Below, piece by piece: positions 28,061-37,368 of a DNA stretch of 60,154 nt (the stretch's first letter is position 1; every line of letters starts with the position of its first letter). The position numbers were made by a program, and so were the translations under genes. This DNA is from Ligilactobacillus aviarius subsp. aviarius DSM 20655 (GTDB lineage: Bacteria; Bacillota; Bacilli; Lactobacillales; Lactobacillaceae): contig NZ_AYZA01000015.1 of NCBI RefSeq assembly GCF_001436315.1, positions 1-60,154 of the forward strand. Reading direction: 5' to 3'. Below the pieces are notes generated by a model. That model was given only the letters and a program-made list of their open reading frames with translations. It was not told where the DNA came from and did no database searches.

Positions 28061-28237
28061 AGAAGGTGTAGCAAAATGTTAAAAACGAGCGTGGTAGAAG
28101 CAGAAAAGTGAACGAATCGCGTAGCATAGATTCGGAGGTTTTCGAACTTCACTAGCTTCGCGTCGCAGTTCGTTTATTTTTGAAACCGATCATGCGGATA
28201 TAGCAAAGAGGTTGCGATTTACGTCACAACCTCTTCT
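28061..28237 (+). repeat. Structured intergenic repeat, copy A, with terminal hairpin
   Basis: This fills the gene-free stretch 27905-28245. It aligns with 32148-32308 at clearly high identity from AGAAGRTGTARCAAAA through AAAAACGAGCGTGGT, GATTCGGAG and TAGCTTCGCGTCG. Both copies end in a stem-loop (here AGAGGTTG...CAACCTCT at 28207-28235). An internal stem CGAATC...GATTCG and outer AAACGA...TCGTTT arms are present. It may be a small RNA or a dispersed palindromic element. The rest (27905-28060) is AT-rich and must hold the promoter of the 27904 operon; I see no convincing -35. Confidence 0.65.
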
Positions 28238-28245
28238 ATAAAACA

Positions 28246-29235
28246 CTATTGTTGTTCGATTTGAACCGATCTCAATCCCAATGACTCTCGAATAAGATCT
28301 GAGGCCTTTTGCCGTTCTTGGACAGAAACAACTTGGAATGAAACGCCATCTAAGTTTTGGTTCGTTCCTTGAACATATGTACTCTTAATGTTTTTTGTTG
28401 CCTTCCGGTATCCAAATGCAAGTTCTTTCATATCATTTAAAGTTAAATCTGTCTTCACTTGTGAAGAAACTGAATTTAAGAAGTCTTTATTAAGAACCGT
28501 TGTTGGTGAAACTGACTTCTTCAGCAACGCAGTAATGACCAGCCGTTGCCGTTCCTGACGACCATAATCGCCCCGCGGGTCTTGATAACGCATCCGGGTA
28601 AATTTCAAAGCCGTTGAACCATCCATGTGTTGTGCTTGACCCTTCACAAAGTTTGCGCCTAAGTAACTAAATGTCAATGGTGATGTAACTGTTACACCGC
28701 CAACATCATTAATTGCCTTTTCAAGGCCGCCCATGTTAATCAAGAAGTAATAGTCAATCGGAATCTTAAAGTGGCTTTCAACGGCATTAATTGCTTCCTT
28801 GACCCCACCATATGTATATGCTGAGTTGATCTTTGCCGGTGAGTATTGTGGAAAATCAGGTAAGTTAACTTCCATATCACGTGGAATACTCAGCAAAGTC
28901 GTCTTATTTGTTTTCGGATTGATCGTCATGATCATCATTGTATCTGTCCGCCCTTTATAATGACGGCCAAGAGCACCTGTATCTGTCCCCATGATTAAGA
29001 TTGAAACAGGCTTCTTATCTTTTAAAATTGATGATGCATTCCGTGAATCAGTTGCACCTGATTTTTGATACATATTATTTGTCGTCGATTTTAAATTATG
29101 AAATGCAGTTGCTGCAAATACACCTGCTAAAATCAGCAAAATGATGATAATTGCTAAAATAATATTTCTTACAATATGCCGTTTTTTAGGTGGCTTACGA
29201 TGGCTTGCCACTCTTGATAAATCATCGTTACTCAT
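28246..29235 (-). CDS. LytR-CpsA-Psr (LCP) family glycopolymer ligase
   Basis: 329 residues. A short cytoplasmic basic tail (SHRKPPKKRH) and one helix (about 23-46) precede the LCP domain. Key elements are PVSILIMGTDTG, the arginine-bearing GRTDTMMIMTINP, SIPRDMEV, and TALKFTRMRYQDPRGDYGRQERQR. LCP enzymes transfer undecaprenyl-linked polymers such as EPS or teichoic acid to peptidoglycan. It is the first gene of the minus-strand EPS region, separated from the cps operon by repeat copy A. AAGAGG lies before ATG 29235, and a TATAAT-like -10 lies about 30 nt upstream. Confidence 0.9.
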   Translation of the reverse strand: MSNDDLSRVASHRKPPKKRHIVRNIILAIIIILLILAGVFAATAFHNLKSTTNNMYQKSGATDSRNASSILKDKKPVSILIMGTDTGALGRHYKGRTDTMMIMTINPKTNKTTLLSIPRDMEVNLPDFPQYSPAKINSAYTYGGVKEAINAVESHFKIPIDYYFLINMGGLEKAINDVGGVTVTSPLTFSYLGANFVKGQAQHMDGSTALKFTRMRYQDPRGDYGRQERQRLVITALLKKSVSPTTVLNKDFLNSVSSQVKTDLTLNDMKELAFGYRKATKNIKSTYVQGTNQNLDGVSFQVVSVQERQKASDLIRESLGLRSVQIEQQ

Positions 29236-29326
29236 ATGTTAAACCTCTTTTACAATGAATTCATTTTTCATTATATACAATTTAAGCCAAAAAATCTTTT
29301 TTATTTAAAAATTTAATTGTTTTAAT

Positions 29327-29359
29327 ATAAAAAAGAACTTAGTCAATGACTAAGTTCTT
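29327..29359 (-). terminator. Intrinsic terminator of the fructansucrase gene
   Basis: AAGAACTTAGTC-loop AAT-GACTAAGTTCTT, a perfect 12-bp stem; on the minus strand it is followed by six T. Confidence 0.93.
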
Positions 29360-29378
29360 CAGTATAAATCATCGAATT

Positions 29379-31820
29379 TTATCCGCGACGCTTCTTGTCA
29401 GCAAATCCAAATGCTGCCAAAATGCTTGCCATTGCCATTGAAATCATTCCCCAAACTGTCTTGTTTGAAGCTGTTTCACCAGTTTGTGGCAATCCGTTTG
29501 CAGATGTGTTCTTTGCGTTCTTGGTTGCATTTGCTTTGTTAGCCATGCGAACGCTTTGAACAGTGTCAGCTTGAACTTCATTAGCATTTGCACGTGAAAC
29601 TACTAAGTTCCGCTTTTGAGCGTCGTAGTAAATCTTTTCAGCGTTCTTTTGACCGTTTACACCGTTCTTCTTGTTGCTTACAACCTTAACTGCTGAGCCA
29701 TTGTAAACTGGTGCAAATTCTGTATCGCCGTCTAATACCCAAACACCTTGTTCTTTGGTTACCGAACCTGGAACAACGCGGGTTGTCCCATCTGGCATAA
29801 TTTCAACGATGAAGCTTGGACCCCATGTTGCATCATTGCCCTTACCAGCAACCCAGTTCCGGTTTGTCATGTAGTCAGTGATCAAAACATAGTTTGTTGG
29901 TTGACCATCTTTACCAAGGATCGGAACAGCATAGTAAGCATATGTTGCGGTTCTTGAGTTAGCATTAGCAGTTGCTGTTAATACAACCCCTGTGCCGTTC
30001 AATGGCTTATAACCGTATGTTAAGTGATCTGAAACAAAGCCAAGCATGATAACATTATCACCAACAGCTTTGTCAGCAGCTTGCCATGATGGGTCATTTG
30101 TTCCACGGTTCAACCGCGCATCATCAAACAAGTAGTACTTGCCGTTGATCTTGATAATGTCTGGCCGTTCAATTTCATCCGTTGCCAATGGTGCTTGAAC
30201 TAACGGAGCATAAACGTGAGCAACCGTTGGATTCTTTTCCGTTCCGCCTAATCGAAGAATACCGATTGCAGCGTTAGCGTATGAACCACGAGCTGTCATA
30301 TCGCTATTGTTAATGATTTGGAACATGTCATTAACGTCATCAGCAATTGTTGCACCACCGTAATTTCCAAGGTTGTAGATTTGATCCATTCCTTGGTAGT
30401 TATCTGAACCGGTACTACCTTCGAATAACAAGTAGCGTTGACCGTTATCAACAAAGATGTGCGGATCCCGCAAGCAGAAGTTATCAACATTCATGTTGCC
30501 TTGTTCGAATTGGGCAAATGTTTGGTAAAGCTTACCGTCACCGGCAAAGAGAATCTTTTCGTTTTGACGGTCAACGATTGAAATTTGACCATTATTTAAG
30601 CCTAATGTCAAAGTTACCGTTGCAATCCGTTGGTCGTTGTGACCTGTTGATGTATCAACATCTGTGTAGTACAACTGGATCGTACCGTCTGAGTTGACAC
30701 ATGCTGAACCTGACCAGCGTTGGTGAACTGAGTTTTGACCAAAACCGAAGACTGGACCGGCACATTTCCAATCGTTGAAGTTTTCATCACCATATTTAGT
30801 GTAGAAAAGATACAAATGATTGTCTCTGTTATTTGCTGGATTACCAGCCATTCCAAAAATCAATTGGTAACCGTTCCAGTTTGTAACTGCCCCAGTATTA
30901 GCGTTCATTACTGGCCATGAATCCCAAATATCAAGGGGTTCAACTTTCCCTGTTTCAGCATCAGCGGTTGTTGCTGCTGGAAAGTTCTTGATCGTGCTTG
31001 GATCAAATTGCGGAATTGCATATTGTGGATTCCGGTTGATCATGTCCTTTGCAATATCAGCATAATCTGTATATGTAACGGTTCCTGATTCTGGAGTACT
31101 ATCCATCTTAACGCTGTTTAATGCGTCAATTTCTTGGTGAGTTAATTTAGCTAAGTCGATATTTGCTGCTTGGGCGATTTCCTTCGCATTGGCATTTAAC
31201 TTGTCATATGCAGCCCGAGCATCAGGATTTACAAGTTGTTGTTCAAACTTTTCCTTATTTTGAGCAGCTTCCTTCTTAACCATTGCAGGAATGTTATGTT
31301 CATTTGCTTGGGTTCCGTATGCTTGGAAGCCGGCTGTTTCAGGGTTAACTGCAGCTTCATTACTTGATTGTGATGCTGTTGAGCTTGCCTTGGCAGAACT
31401 TGCTGAACTTTCATTCTTTGAACTCTTGCTTGATGAGTGATTGCTTGTTGCACCATTTGATGACGAAGCAGCGCCGCGAGTACTCATTGAACCTGTTGAA
31501 GCTTCAGAAGTTGCATTGCTCATTGTTGATTGACTGTTTGCAACTTGTGAATTACTTTCAGCAGAAGTTGAGTTTGCAGTTGCTGAAGACTTTGCGGCTG
31601 CTGAACTTGCTTTTGAAGCAGTAGCCGTTGCAACTGAATCGCTTTTAGCTTCTGATTCTAATGAAGCTTTTGTTTGATTTTGGCTTGTTGCTTTCTTTGC
31701 AGATGTTTCAATTTGTGAATTATTAGTTGAAACGTTATTTGCTGAAGCATTGCCAGTTGCCATTCCAGCAGTAACTGCTGCGGCACCTAAGGCAATTGCA
31801 GTAATTGTTTTCTTTTTCAT
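29379..31820 (-). CDS. Cell-wall-anchored fructansucrase (levansucrase/inulosucrase, GH68)
   Basis: 813 residues. A signal peptide (to about ASA27) precedes a Ser/Ala-rich segment (about 30-160). The GH68 domain (about 240-700) has the nucleophile in WDSWPV (D300), the RDP transition-state Asp (D452) and the acid/base in DEIERP (E551). LPQTGE, a helix and KKRRG end the protein for sortase anchoring. It splits sucrose outside the cell and polymerises fructose to levan or inulin; the product type cannot be told here. A strong promoter lies at 31875-31902, so it is transcribed alone. It makes a second, sucrose-dependent polysaccharide beside the Wzy-type EPS. Confidence 0.95.
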   Translation of the reverse strand: MKKKTITAIALGAAAVTAGMATGNASANNVSTNNSQIETSAKKATSQNQTKASLESEAKSDSVATATASKASSAAAKSSATANSTSAESNSQVANSQSTMSNATSEASTGSMSTRGAASSSNGATSNHSSSKSSKNESSASSAKASSTASQSSNEAAVNPETAGFQAYGTQANEHNIPAMVKKEAAQNKEKFEQQLVNPDARAAYDKLNANAKEIAQAANIDLAKLTHQEIDALNSVKMDSTPESGTVTYTDYADIAKDMINRNPQYAIPQFDPSTIKNFPAATTADAETGKVEPLDIWDSWPVMNANTGAVTNWNGYQLIFGMAGNPANNRDNHLYLFYTKYGDENFNDWKCAGPVFGFGQNSVHQRWSGSACVNSDGTIQLYYTDVDTSTGHNDQRIATVTLTLGLNNGQISIVDRQNEKILFAGDGKLYQTFAQFEQGNMNVDNFCLRDPHIFVDNGQRYLLFEGSTGSDNYQGMDQIYNLGNYGGATIADDVNDMFQIINNSDMTARGSYANAAIGILRLGGTEKNPTVAHVYAPLVQAPLATDEIERPDIIKINGKYYLFDDARLNRGTNDPSWQAADKAVGDNVIMLGFVSDHLTYGYKPLNGTGVVLTATANANSRTATYAYYAVPILGKDGQPTNYVLITDYMTNRNWVAGKGNDATWGPSFIVEIMPDGTTRVVPGSVTKEQGVWVLDGDTEFAPVYNGSAVKVVSNKKNGVNGQKNAEKIYYDAQKRNLVVSRANANEVQADTVQSVRMANKANATKNAKNTSANGLPQTGETASNKTVWGMISMAMASILAAFGFADKKRRG

Positions 31821-31874
31821 AACAATCCCTACTCCTATTCAATTCATTAAACTAAATCTATTTGTCTCAAAATA

Positions 31875-31902
31875 GTTATACCGCAACATTTACAAATGTC
31901 AA
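31875..31902 (-). promoter_or_regulatory. Promoter of the fructansucrase gene, overlapped by an inverted repeat
   Basis: Minus strand: TTGACA, 16 nt, TATAAC, about 55 nt before the ATG. The inverted repeat ACATTT-AC-AAATGT (31886-31899) covers the spacer and the start of the -35 and could be an operator. Confidence 0.75.
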
Positions 31903-32071
31903 TATTCTGAAAATGTGGATTTTAAATTTCATACTTAATAATTTTTAGGTAACAAAAAAATTGTCATCGATATTAGGGGGCTGATTCATTGAATTTATAA
32001 TGTTTTGTCCAATTACATAAAACATTTAATCGAGAAATATTACAATTACTTTAAATTTTAATCATCATTCG

Positions 32072-32094
32072 TATATGTCAAATTTTGACATATA
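32072..32094. promoter_or_regulatory. Perfect 23-bp palindrome in the intergenic region
   Basis: Arms of 11 bp (TATATGTCAAA / TTTGACATATA) surround one central base. The gene-free stretch 31821-32622 also holds the fructansucrase promoter, repeat copy B, a small ACATCTA...TAGATGT hairpin (about 32338) and a TATAAT (32576-32581) before the next gene. The dyad contains TTGACA on both strands and looks like a protein-binding site. Confidence 0.5.
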
Positions 32095-32147
32095 ATCCAG
32101 TGATAAATTATGTAGTTAACGATTTTTTGTTCGTTTTATAATCAAAA

Positions 32148-32308
32148 AGAAGATGTAACAAAACGTTAAAAACGAGCGTGGTGGAAACAGAAAAGCGAAC
32201 AGATCGCGGAGCATAGATTCGGAGATTTTCGAATTAGCTTCGCGTCGTAACTCGTTTGTTTTGATGCGAATATAACAAAAGGCTGTGACATAAGCCACAG
32301 CCTCTTTT
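32148..32308 (+). repeat. Structured intergenic repeat, copy B, with terminal terminator
   Basis: Homologous to 28061-28237 along almost its full length, with a small internal deletion. Complementary arms AAACGAG...CTCGTTT enclose the central part. GGCTGTG...CACAGCC then TCTTTT (32281-32308) ends it as an intrinsic terminator in the plus direction. No convincing ORF is shared by the two copies, which argues for an RNA or DNA-level function. Confidence 0.65.
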
Positions 32309-32622
32309 ACCAATATCGAAGTTAGGAGGATAACTCGACATCTAATCGACTAGATGTTAAAAATTATACTTTTTAATACTTCCGCATAATAACCACACTG
32401 TCGGCAATTACTAAAATTGCCCCGGCAGCGACCACCATTGTGCACACATTTTTTGATTTTTTATCGCATTTGGATCATTAATGATCGTGAGTTACCAGCT
32501 TGCGGAAGACTTTTCCATCGTCTCTTATCGTAATTATTGAAATCATAATATTTTTCGTAATTCCCTAAAATATCCTATAATGTTAATATGTTTTGCAAAA
32601 TCAATTAGGAGGAATTTTTAAA

Positions 32623-33600
32623 ATGCTGCTTTCAATTATCGTTCCGCTTTACAATACCGGAAAATTTGTATCTCAGGCCTTGCATTCTATTCAAAATCAA
32701 ACGTTCACTGACTTTGAATGTATCATCATAGATGACGGTTCAACTGATCAATCCGTTCAAGTTGCTCAAACTTTTACTCAGCATGATGCCCGCTTTAAGT
32801 TATTTCTAAATCCGCACCAGGGATTAGCTGCTACTTTAAATACGGCACTTCATCATGTTCACGGAAACTACATCACATTTTGCGATAGTGATGATTACCT
32901 TGAAGCAGATGCCTATCAAAATCTTCAACCGCTAATCCAAAAGAATCCCGATTTGATTATGAGTAACCTTTATTTTGAAAAAAACAACCATTCAATTCAA
33001 AATTCTAATTATAAATTTCATGATTTACAGGGAACAGCCGAAATCATCCGCTCTTTTCCTTTAATTTACCGGCAACAACTAATGTATTACAACACCAATA
33101 AAATTTATCGTCGAAATTTAATTGATAAGCTTTCATTTAATGATTTGACTGTTGGTTTAGACACTATTTTTAATTACCAAATTTTTGCACAGTGTAAAAC
33201 GATCCTTTTTAACCGTGATCCGTATTACCACTATCTTCAACGGAAAGGATCGCTCGTAAATCATTTTGATCCGCAACGGCTCGCGATTCGTGAAAAAGAA
33301 ACCCATGCATTGATCAACCTTTTGCATCAATGGCATGCTGATTATGCAGAGCAACTTTTAAATGAAGAATGGTTTAACACCTTAATAAACGTTGTTACTA
33401 ATATTTATGCCCCACTCCCAAATGGAAAAACATTAACCCAGAGTGCGCGCTTAAATCGCATAAAAGCAACGTTAACATATTGCCTTCCCCAAATTAATTT
33501 TGATTGTCTCAATTCATCTCAGGCATCCCTTATTCATCAAATTCAACAGTGCGTTCGCGAAAATAACGATACTGTTTTGTTTCAGCAATATTCAATTTAA
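32623..33600 (+). CDS. GT2-family glycosyltransferase (stand-alone)
   Basis: 325 residues. LLSIIVPLYNTGKFVSQAL, CIIIDDGSTDQSVQVA and TFCDSDDYLEADAY show the GT-A fold and metal site. ATG 32623 has AGGAGG about 9-10 nt upstream and is chosen over an upstream TTG that reads through the ribosome site. It stands alone, with its own TATAAT and a terminator, on the opposite strand from the fructansucrase, just outside the EPS locus. It may glycosylate a surface protein or contribute to the EPS; nothing decides between them. Confidence 0.86.
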   Translation: MLLSIIVPLYNTGKFVSQALHSIQNQTFTDFECIIIDDGSTDQSVQVAQTFTQHDARFKLFLNPHQGLAATLNTALHHVHGNYITFCDSDDYLEADAYQNLQPLIQKNPDLIMSNLYFEKNNHSIQNSNYKFHDLQGTAEIIRSFPLIYRQQLMYYNTNKIYRRNLIDKLSFNDLTVGLDTIFNYQIFAQCKTILFNRDPYYHYLQRKGSLVNHFDPQRLAIREKETHALINLLHQWHADYAEQLLNEEWFNTLINVVTNIYAPLPNGKTLTQSARLNRIKATLTYCLPQINFDCLNSSQASLIHQIQQCVRENNDTVLFQQYSI

Positions 33601-33633
33601 AAAAAAGGTTGTGACTTATGTCACGACCTTTTT
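33601..33633. terminator. Bidirectional terminator between converging genes
   Basis: AAGGTTGTGAC-TTAT-GTCACGACCTT, with A and T runs on both sides. Confidence 0.88.
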
Positions 33634-33645
33634 CATTGTTATTGA

Positions 33646-34645
33646 TTATTTTAATTCGTCTGCATCAAATCGAATTCCAGCTGATAACCGCAATTCACAC
33701 AAAACCCGGTTGACCTGAATTGCAAGTTGAAGCCATTGTTTGCGCAATTGCCGGTTTAAATCTTTATTCGGGTCATTAATTATCTTCGCAAAGTCCTTGA
33801 TTTCTGAAATTAAATGATTTTCCATTGGCTGACCAATTGGATGAGCATTTCGTTGATCATCAACCAATTTAACTTCATTTAGGTCAGCTGCATTGTCCAT
33901 TACAATCGTATCCTTCAAACCGTAAATTTCACTTGGTAAATACGAGTTGGAAGTTTTACCAATGTTTAGCCCCACTTGAAAATGCGGATACTTCAAAATT
34001 GCAATTCCTGAGCCGTCAATTCCATTTTCAAGTTTGACCGGGAAATAATGAACTTCTTCGGGAACGCCAAACCAGCCAACAGCATCATATACTAAATACA
34101 CGCCTAAATCTTGCAACGCTCCAGCTGAATGTTTCAGCGTAAAGATATTAGGATTCTTTCCTTCAAGAAAGGCATCATAGCGCGAAGAATACTTTTGATA
34201 AGTTAATGATGCTCCCTGAATTATCCTCATTGTCCCAAGCTTTTCCTTGATTGCCGCAAAACTTGGTTCATGAATCGTCCGCGCGGCTTCAAAGAAGCAA
34301 ACTTCCGGATGAGCTTGAAGCAATGTAATAATTTGCTTCATCTCATTGGAATTTGAAAATGCCGGCTTTTCAACGATTACATTTTTATGATTTAAAATTG
34401 CTTGTTTTCTGTTGAAAATGCAAATCATTCGGCGAAGCAATGTAAATAGTACTGAACACTTCACTTTCAAAGAACTTATTCAAATCAGTAAAGAAATTCT
34501 GAGCCCCAAACGGTTCCCCAAATTCTTTTGCGCGTTCCTCCGTTCGTGAATAAACTGCCGTTAATTTAAATTCATTTGTTTTTTCAGCAGTTGCTACAAA
34601 ATTCCGTGAAATCATCCCAGTTCCAATAATTCCTAAGTTAATCAT
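33646..34645 (-). pseudogene. Gfo/Idh/MocA-family oxidoreductase, frameshifted
   Basis: ATG 34645 (AAAGGAG upstream) starts MINLGIIGTGMISRNF, the NAD(P)-binding GxGxxS-like motif, and continues to IYIASPNDLHFQQ. There the frame is lost at an A4 run (34405-34408). The rest, KQAILNHKNVIVEKPAFSN with the EKP motif, continues in another frame to 33646. One extra A explains the break. Intact, the product would be about 332 residues. The tract is short, so slippage is less likely than a plain mutation or a sequencing error. Confidence 0.83.
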
Positions 34646-34704
34646 AAACAACACTCCTTTACCCTCTTATTTTAATCCATCCACCATTCATCTTACTGAT
34701 GAAA

Positions 34705-34739
34705 ATAAAAAAAGAGGTCGTGATTTTCATCACGACCTC
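34705..34739 (-). terminator. Intrinsic terminator of guaA
   Basis: Minus strand: GAGGTCGTGAT-GAAA-ATCACGACCTC followed by seven T. Confidence 0.93.
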
Positions 34740-34763
34740 CGATAATCCTTGATATAACAAGGT

Positions 34764-36320
34764 TTATTCATATTCAATCGTTGCCGGTGGCTTACTCGTA
34801 ATATCATACATTACGCGGTTAACGTGATCGACTTCGTTCACGATCCGCACTGAGATAGTTTGCAAAACATCCCATGGAATTTGAGCAAAATCAGCGGTCA
34901 TCCCGTCAATTGACGTTACGGCGCGAATGGCAACGGCGTAATCGTATGTCCGACCATCGCCCATTACCCCAACGGAACGAATTCCTGGAAGGGCAACGAA
35001 GTATTGCCAAATTTCCTTATCTAAGCCGGCTTTAGCAATTTCTTCCCGTAAAATTGCATCCGCATCCCGGACGATTTTTAATTTCTCTTCTGTAACTTCC
35101 CCAATTACCCGGATTCCTAATCCTGGTCCTGGGAATGGTTGCCGCCATACTAAGTTATGTGGCATTCCAAGTTTTTCGCCCAATTCACGAACTTCATCTT
35201 TGAACAGCGTCCGTAATGGTTCGATCAACTTAAAGTCCATGTCCTTTGGCAGGCCCCCAACATTGTGGTGCGACTTGATCGTTTGGGCCGTATCCGTTCC
35301 TGATTCGATCACATCGGTGTACAGCGTTCCTTGAGCCAAGAACTTGATTCCATCAAGTTTTTGCGCTTCGTCGTTAAAGACTTGGATAAATTCATTTCCG
35401 ATGATCTTCCGTTTCTTTTCAGGGTCAGTCACGCCCTTCAACTTATCTAAGAAACGTTTTTGCGCATCAACCTTAATGATATTCAAGCCGAACTTGCCGG
35501 CTAAACTATCCATTACCTGTTGAGCTTCATTTTTCCGTAATAATCCGTGGTCAACAAAGATACTTGTTAATTGGCTGCCGATTGCTTTATGCAACAGAAC
35601 TCCAACAACTGATGAGTCGACCCCGCCTGATAATGCAAGCAAGACTTTCTTGTCCCCGACCGTTTCGCGGATCTTCTTGACCTGCATATCGATGAAATCA
35701 TCCATTGTCCAGTTATCGCGTGCCCCGCAAACATCAAAAGCAAACCGCCGTAAAATGTCGTTTCCGTATTCAGTATTGCGGACTTCGGCGTGGAATTGGA
35801 TTCCATAAAACTTCTTTTCATCATTTGCGATTGATGAAATTGGGCAGTTAGCACTGGTTGCAACCGTCTTAAAGCCATCCGGAGCTTGCGTTACCAAATC
35901 ACCGTGACTCATCCAAACCGTTTGTTCTGTCGGCAAGCCTTTGAAGAGCACTGCATCCTTATCTTGAACGGTAATCACAGCTTTACCGTATTCCTTGTTA
36001 TCGGCCGGTTCAACTTTTCCGCCTGGAAGAATGTGGGCCATCAATTGCATGCCGTAACAAATTCCCAAAACCGGAATTCCTAAATTAAAGATTTCCGGAT
36101 CGACCCGGAATGCGCCATCATCGTACACACTATTTGGGCCGCCAGAGAAAATAATTCCCTTAGGGGCGATCTTTTTGATTTCCGCTGCCGTCGTTTTGTG
36201 CGAAAGCAATTCCGAGTATACCCCGAATTCTCGGATTCGCCGGGTAATCAGTTGGTTATACTGACTGCCGAAATCAAGCACGATGATCTTATCAAAGTCG
36301 TTCATTTCACTTGTTGCCAC
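34764..36320 (-). CDS. guaA: GMP synthase (glutamine-hydrolysing)
   Basis: 518 residues, the family length. The class I amidotransferase domain shows [17 protein letters not shown], nucleophile Cys in GICYGMQ and QFHAEV. The ATP-pyrophosphatase domain has [11 protein letters not shown] (P-loop). The C-terminal dimerisation domain carries [11 protein letters not shown] and ends in ATIEYE. It converts XMP to GMP with glutamine and ATP. GTG 36320 is chosen because GAGG lies about 8 nt upstream; an in-frame GTG at 36329 overlaps that site. A consensus promoter precedes it; I see no guanine riboswitch. Confidence 0.98.
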   Translation of the reverse strand: MATSEMNDFDKIIVLDFGSQYNQLITRRIREFGVYSELLSHKTTAAEIKKIAPKGIIFSGGPNSVYDDGAFRVDPEIFNLGIPVLGICYGMQLMAHILPGGKVEPADNKEYGKAVITVQDKDAVLFKGLPTEQTVWMSHGDLVTQAPDGFKTVATSANCPISSIANDEKKFYGIQFHAEVRNTEYGNDILRRFAFDVCGARDNWTMDDFIDMQVKKIRETVGDKKVLLALSGGVDSSVVGVLLHKAIGSQLTSIFVDHGLLRKNEAQQVMDSLAGKFGLNIIKVDAQKRFLDKLKGVTDPEKKRKIIGNEFIQVFNDEAQKLDGIKFLAQGTLYTDVIESGTDTAQTIKSHHNVGGLPKDMDFKLIEPLRTLFKDEVRELGEKLGMPHNLVWRQPFPGPGLGIRVIGEVTEEKLKIVRDADAILREEIAKAGLDKEIWQYFVALPGIRSVGVMGDGRTYDYAVAIRAVTSIDGMTADFAQIPWDVLQTISVRIVNEVDHVNRVMYDITSKPPATIEYE

Positions 36321-36352
36321 GCTGTTCACCTCGTTATCAGATATTGGTTATA

Positions 36353-36381
36353 ATTCTAAACTGGTAACCGAATGATGTCAA
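36353..36381 (-). promoter_or_regulatory. Sigma-A-type promoter of guaA
   Basis: Minus strand: TTGACA, 17 nt, TAGAAT, with the start codon about 33 nt after the -10. Confidence 0.88.
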
Positions 36382-36419
36382 TCACTATTTGAATATTCGT
36401 CATAATTAACGGTGATTTT

Positions 36420-37343
36420 CTAATATTTACGCAATAATAGTTCGTTAATTATGTGATCATGCCCTTTTTCGATAATTAAATCCGCCCGGTTCTTCGTTGG
36501 CAAGATGTAATCCCGTAAATTAATATGGTTTACTTTTCGCCACGTCTCCTTCGCAATCGCAAAAGCTTCGTCACGTTTTCCCGGTTGAGCAAGGGAATAA
36601 TAGTAATTATGCGGATCATTAAATGCGCCGTCTAACAGCATTTCGAACCGTTCCAAGTACCATCTCTTGATGTCTTTTTCATGCGCATCCACGTAAATTG
36701 AAAAATCAAAATAGTCACTTACGTAAATACGCTGATTCGATGGCAGCTGCAACACATTAATTCCCTCAACAATCAGGATATTCGGATTATCGACAATATC
36801 ATACCGGTTCGGAATAATATCGTATATCTGGTGCGAGTACACTGGCGCGCTGGCCTTTTCACCATTCTTCACTTGATCCATAAACGTGATCAGCTTTTCC
36901 ATGTCATAGCTTTCAGGAAATCCTTTGCGATCCATGATTCCGCGTTCTTTTAATTTGGCATTCGAATAAAGGAATCCGTCCGTTGTGATCAACTGAACCT
37001 TTTTCCCCGGAAATGCTTCCTTTAATAAGATCTTTAATAACCGGGCCGTGGTACTTTTCCCAACTGCAACTGAACCGGCAATTCCAATTACAAACGGGAC
37101 GTTCGCCATTGGCTTATTTAAAAAGCGCGCCGTTTGTTCCTGCTTGAACCGTTGAACGTTCAGTTGCATTTCCAAATAATAAACTAACGGCATGTAGATT
37201 TCCTGCACGTCTTTCATTGAGATCCGGTCATTTAACGACTTGATCCGTTCAAGCTCTTCCGGAGTCAGCGGAACAATATTTTTTTCATAATATTCCCGCC
37301 ATTTTTCCCGCGGAATTTTGAAATAATTCAATGATTCTTCCAT
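36420..37343 (-). CDS. coaA: Pantothenate kinase (type I)
   Basis: 307 residues. YFKIPREKWREYY at the start, the P-loop GIAGSVAVGKSTTARLL (about 90), LITTDGFLYSN, RKGFPESYD and NILIVEGINVLQ are CoaA hallmarks. It phosphorylates pantothenate with ATP, the first step to CoA. The start is ATG 37343, with GGGGA upstream. It lies between guaA and the HelD-like gene, all on the minus strand. Confidence 0.96.
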   Translation of the reverse strand: MEESLNYFKIPREKWREYYEKNIVPLTPEELERIKSLNDRISMKDVQEIYMPLVYYLEMQLNVQRFKQEQTARFLNKPMANVPFVIGIAGSVAVGKSTTARLLKILLKEAFPGKKVQLITTDGFLYSNAKLKERGIMDRKGFPESYDMEKLITFMDQVKNGEKASAPVYSHQIYDIIPNRYDIVDNPNILIVEGINVLQLPSNQRIYVSDYFDFSIYVDAHEKDIKRWYLERFEMLLDGAFNDPHNYYYSLAQPGKRDEAFAIAKETWRKVNHINLRDYILPTKNRADLIIEKGHDHIINELLLRKY

Positions 37344-37368
37344 CAATATTTTCCCCTCATTGCCGTAA

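Noticed and set aside
32116-32313. 65-residue minus-strand frame
   Set aside because: It runs across repeat copy B and its terminator, is not conserved as a frame in copy A and lacks a ribosome site.
32373-32438. Short minus-strand frame reading like a membrane helix (MVVAAGAILVIADSVVIMRKY)
   Set aside because: Only 21 codons with no ribosome site; it may be a remnant, but the evidence is too thin to list.
36330-36420. Guanine riboswitch before guaA
   Set aside because: The leader from the promoter to the start codon is only about 30 nt, with no aptamer-like folds.
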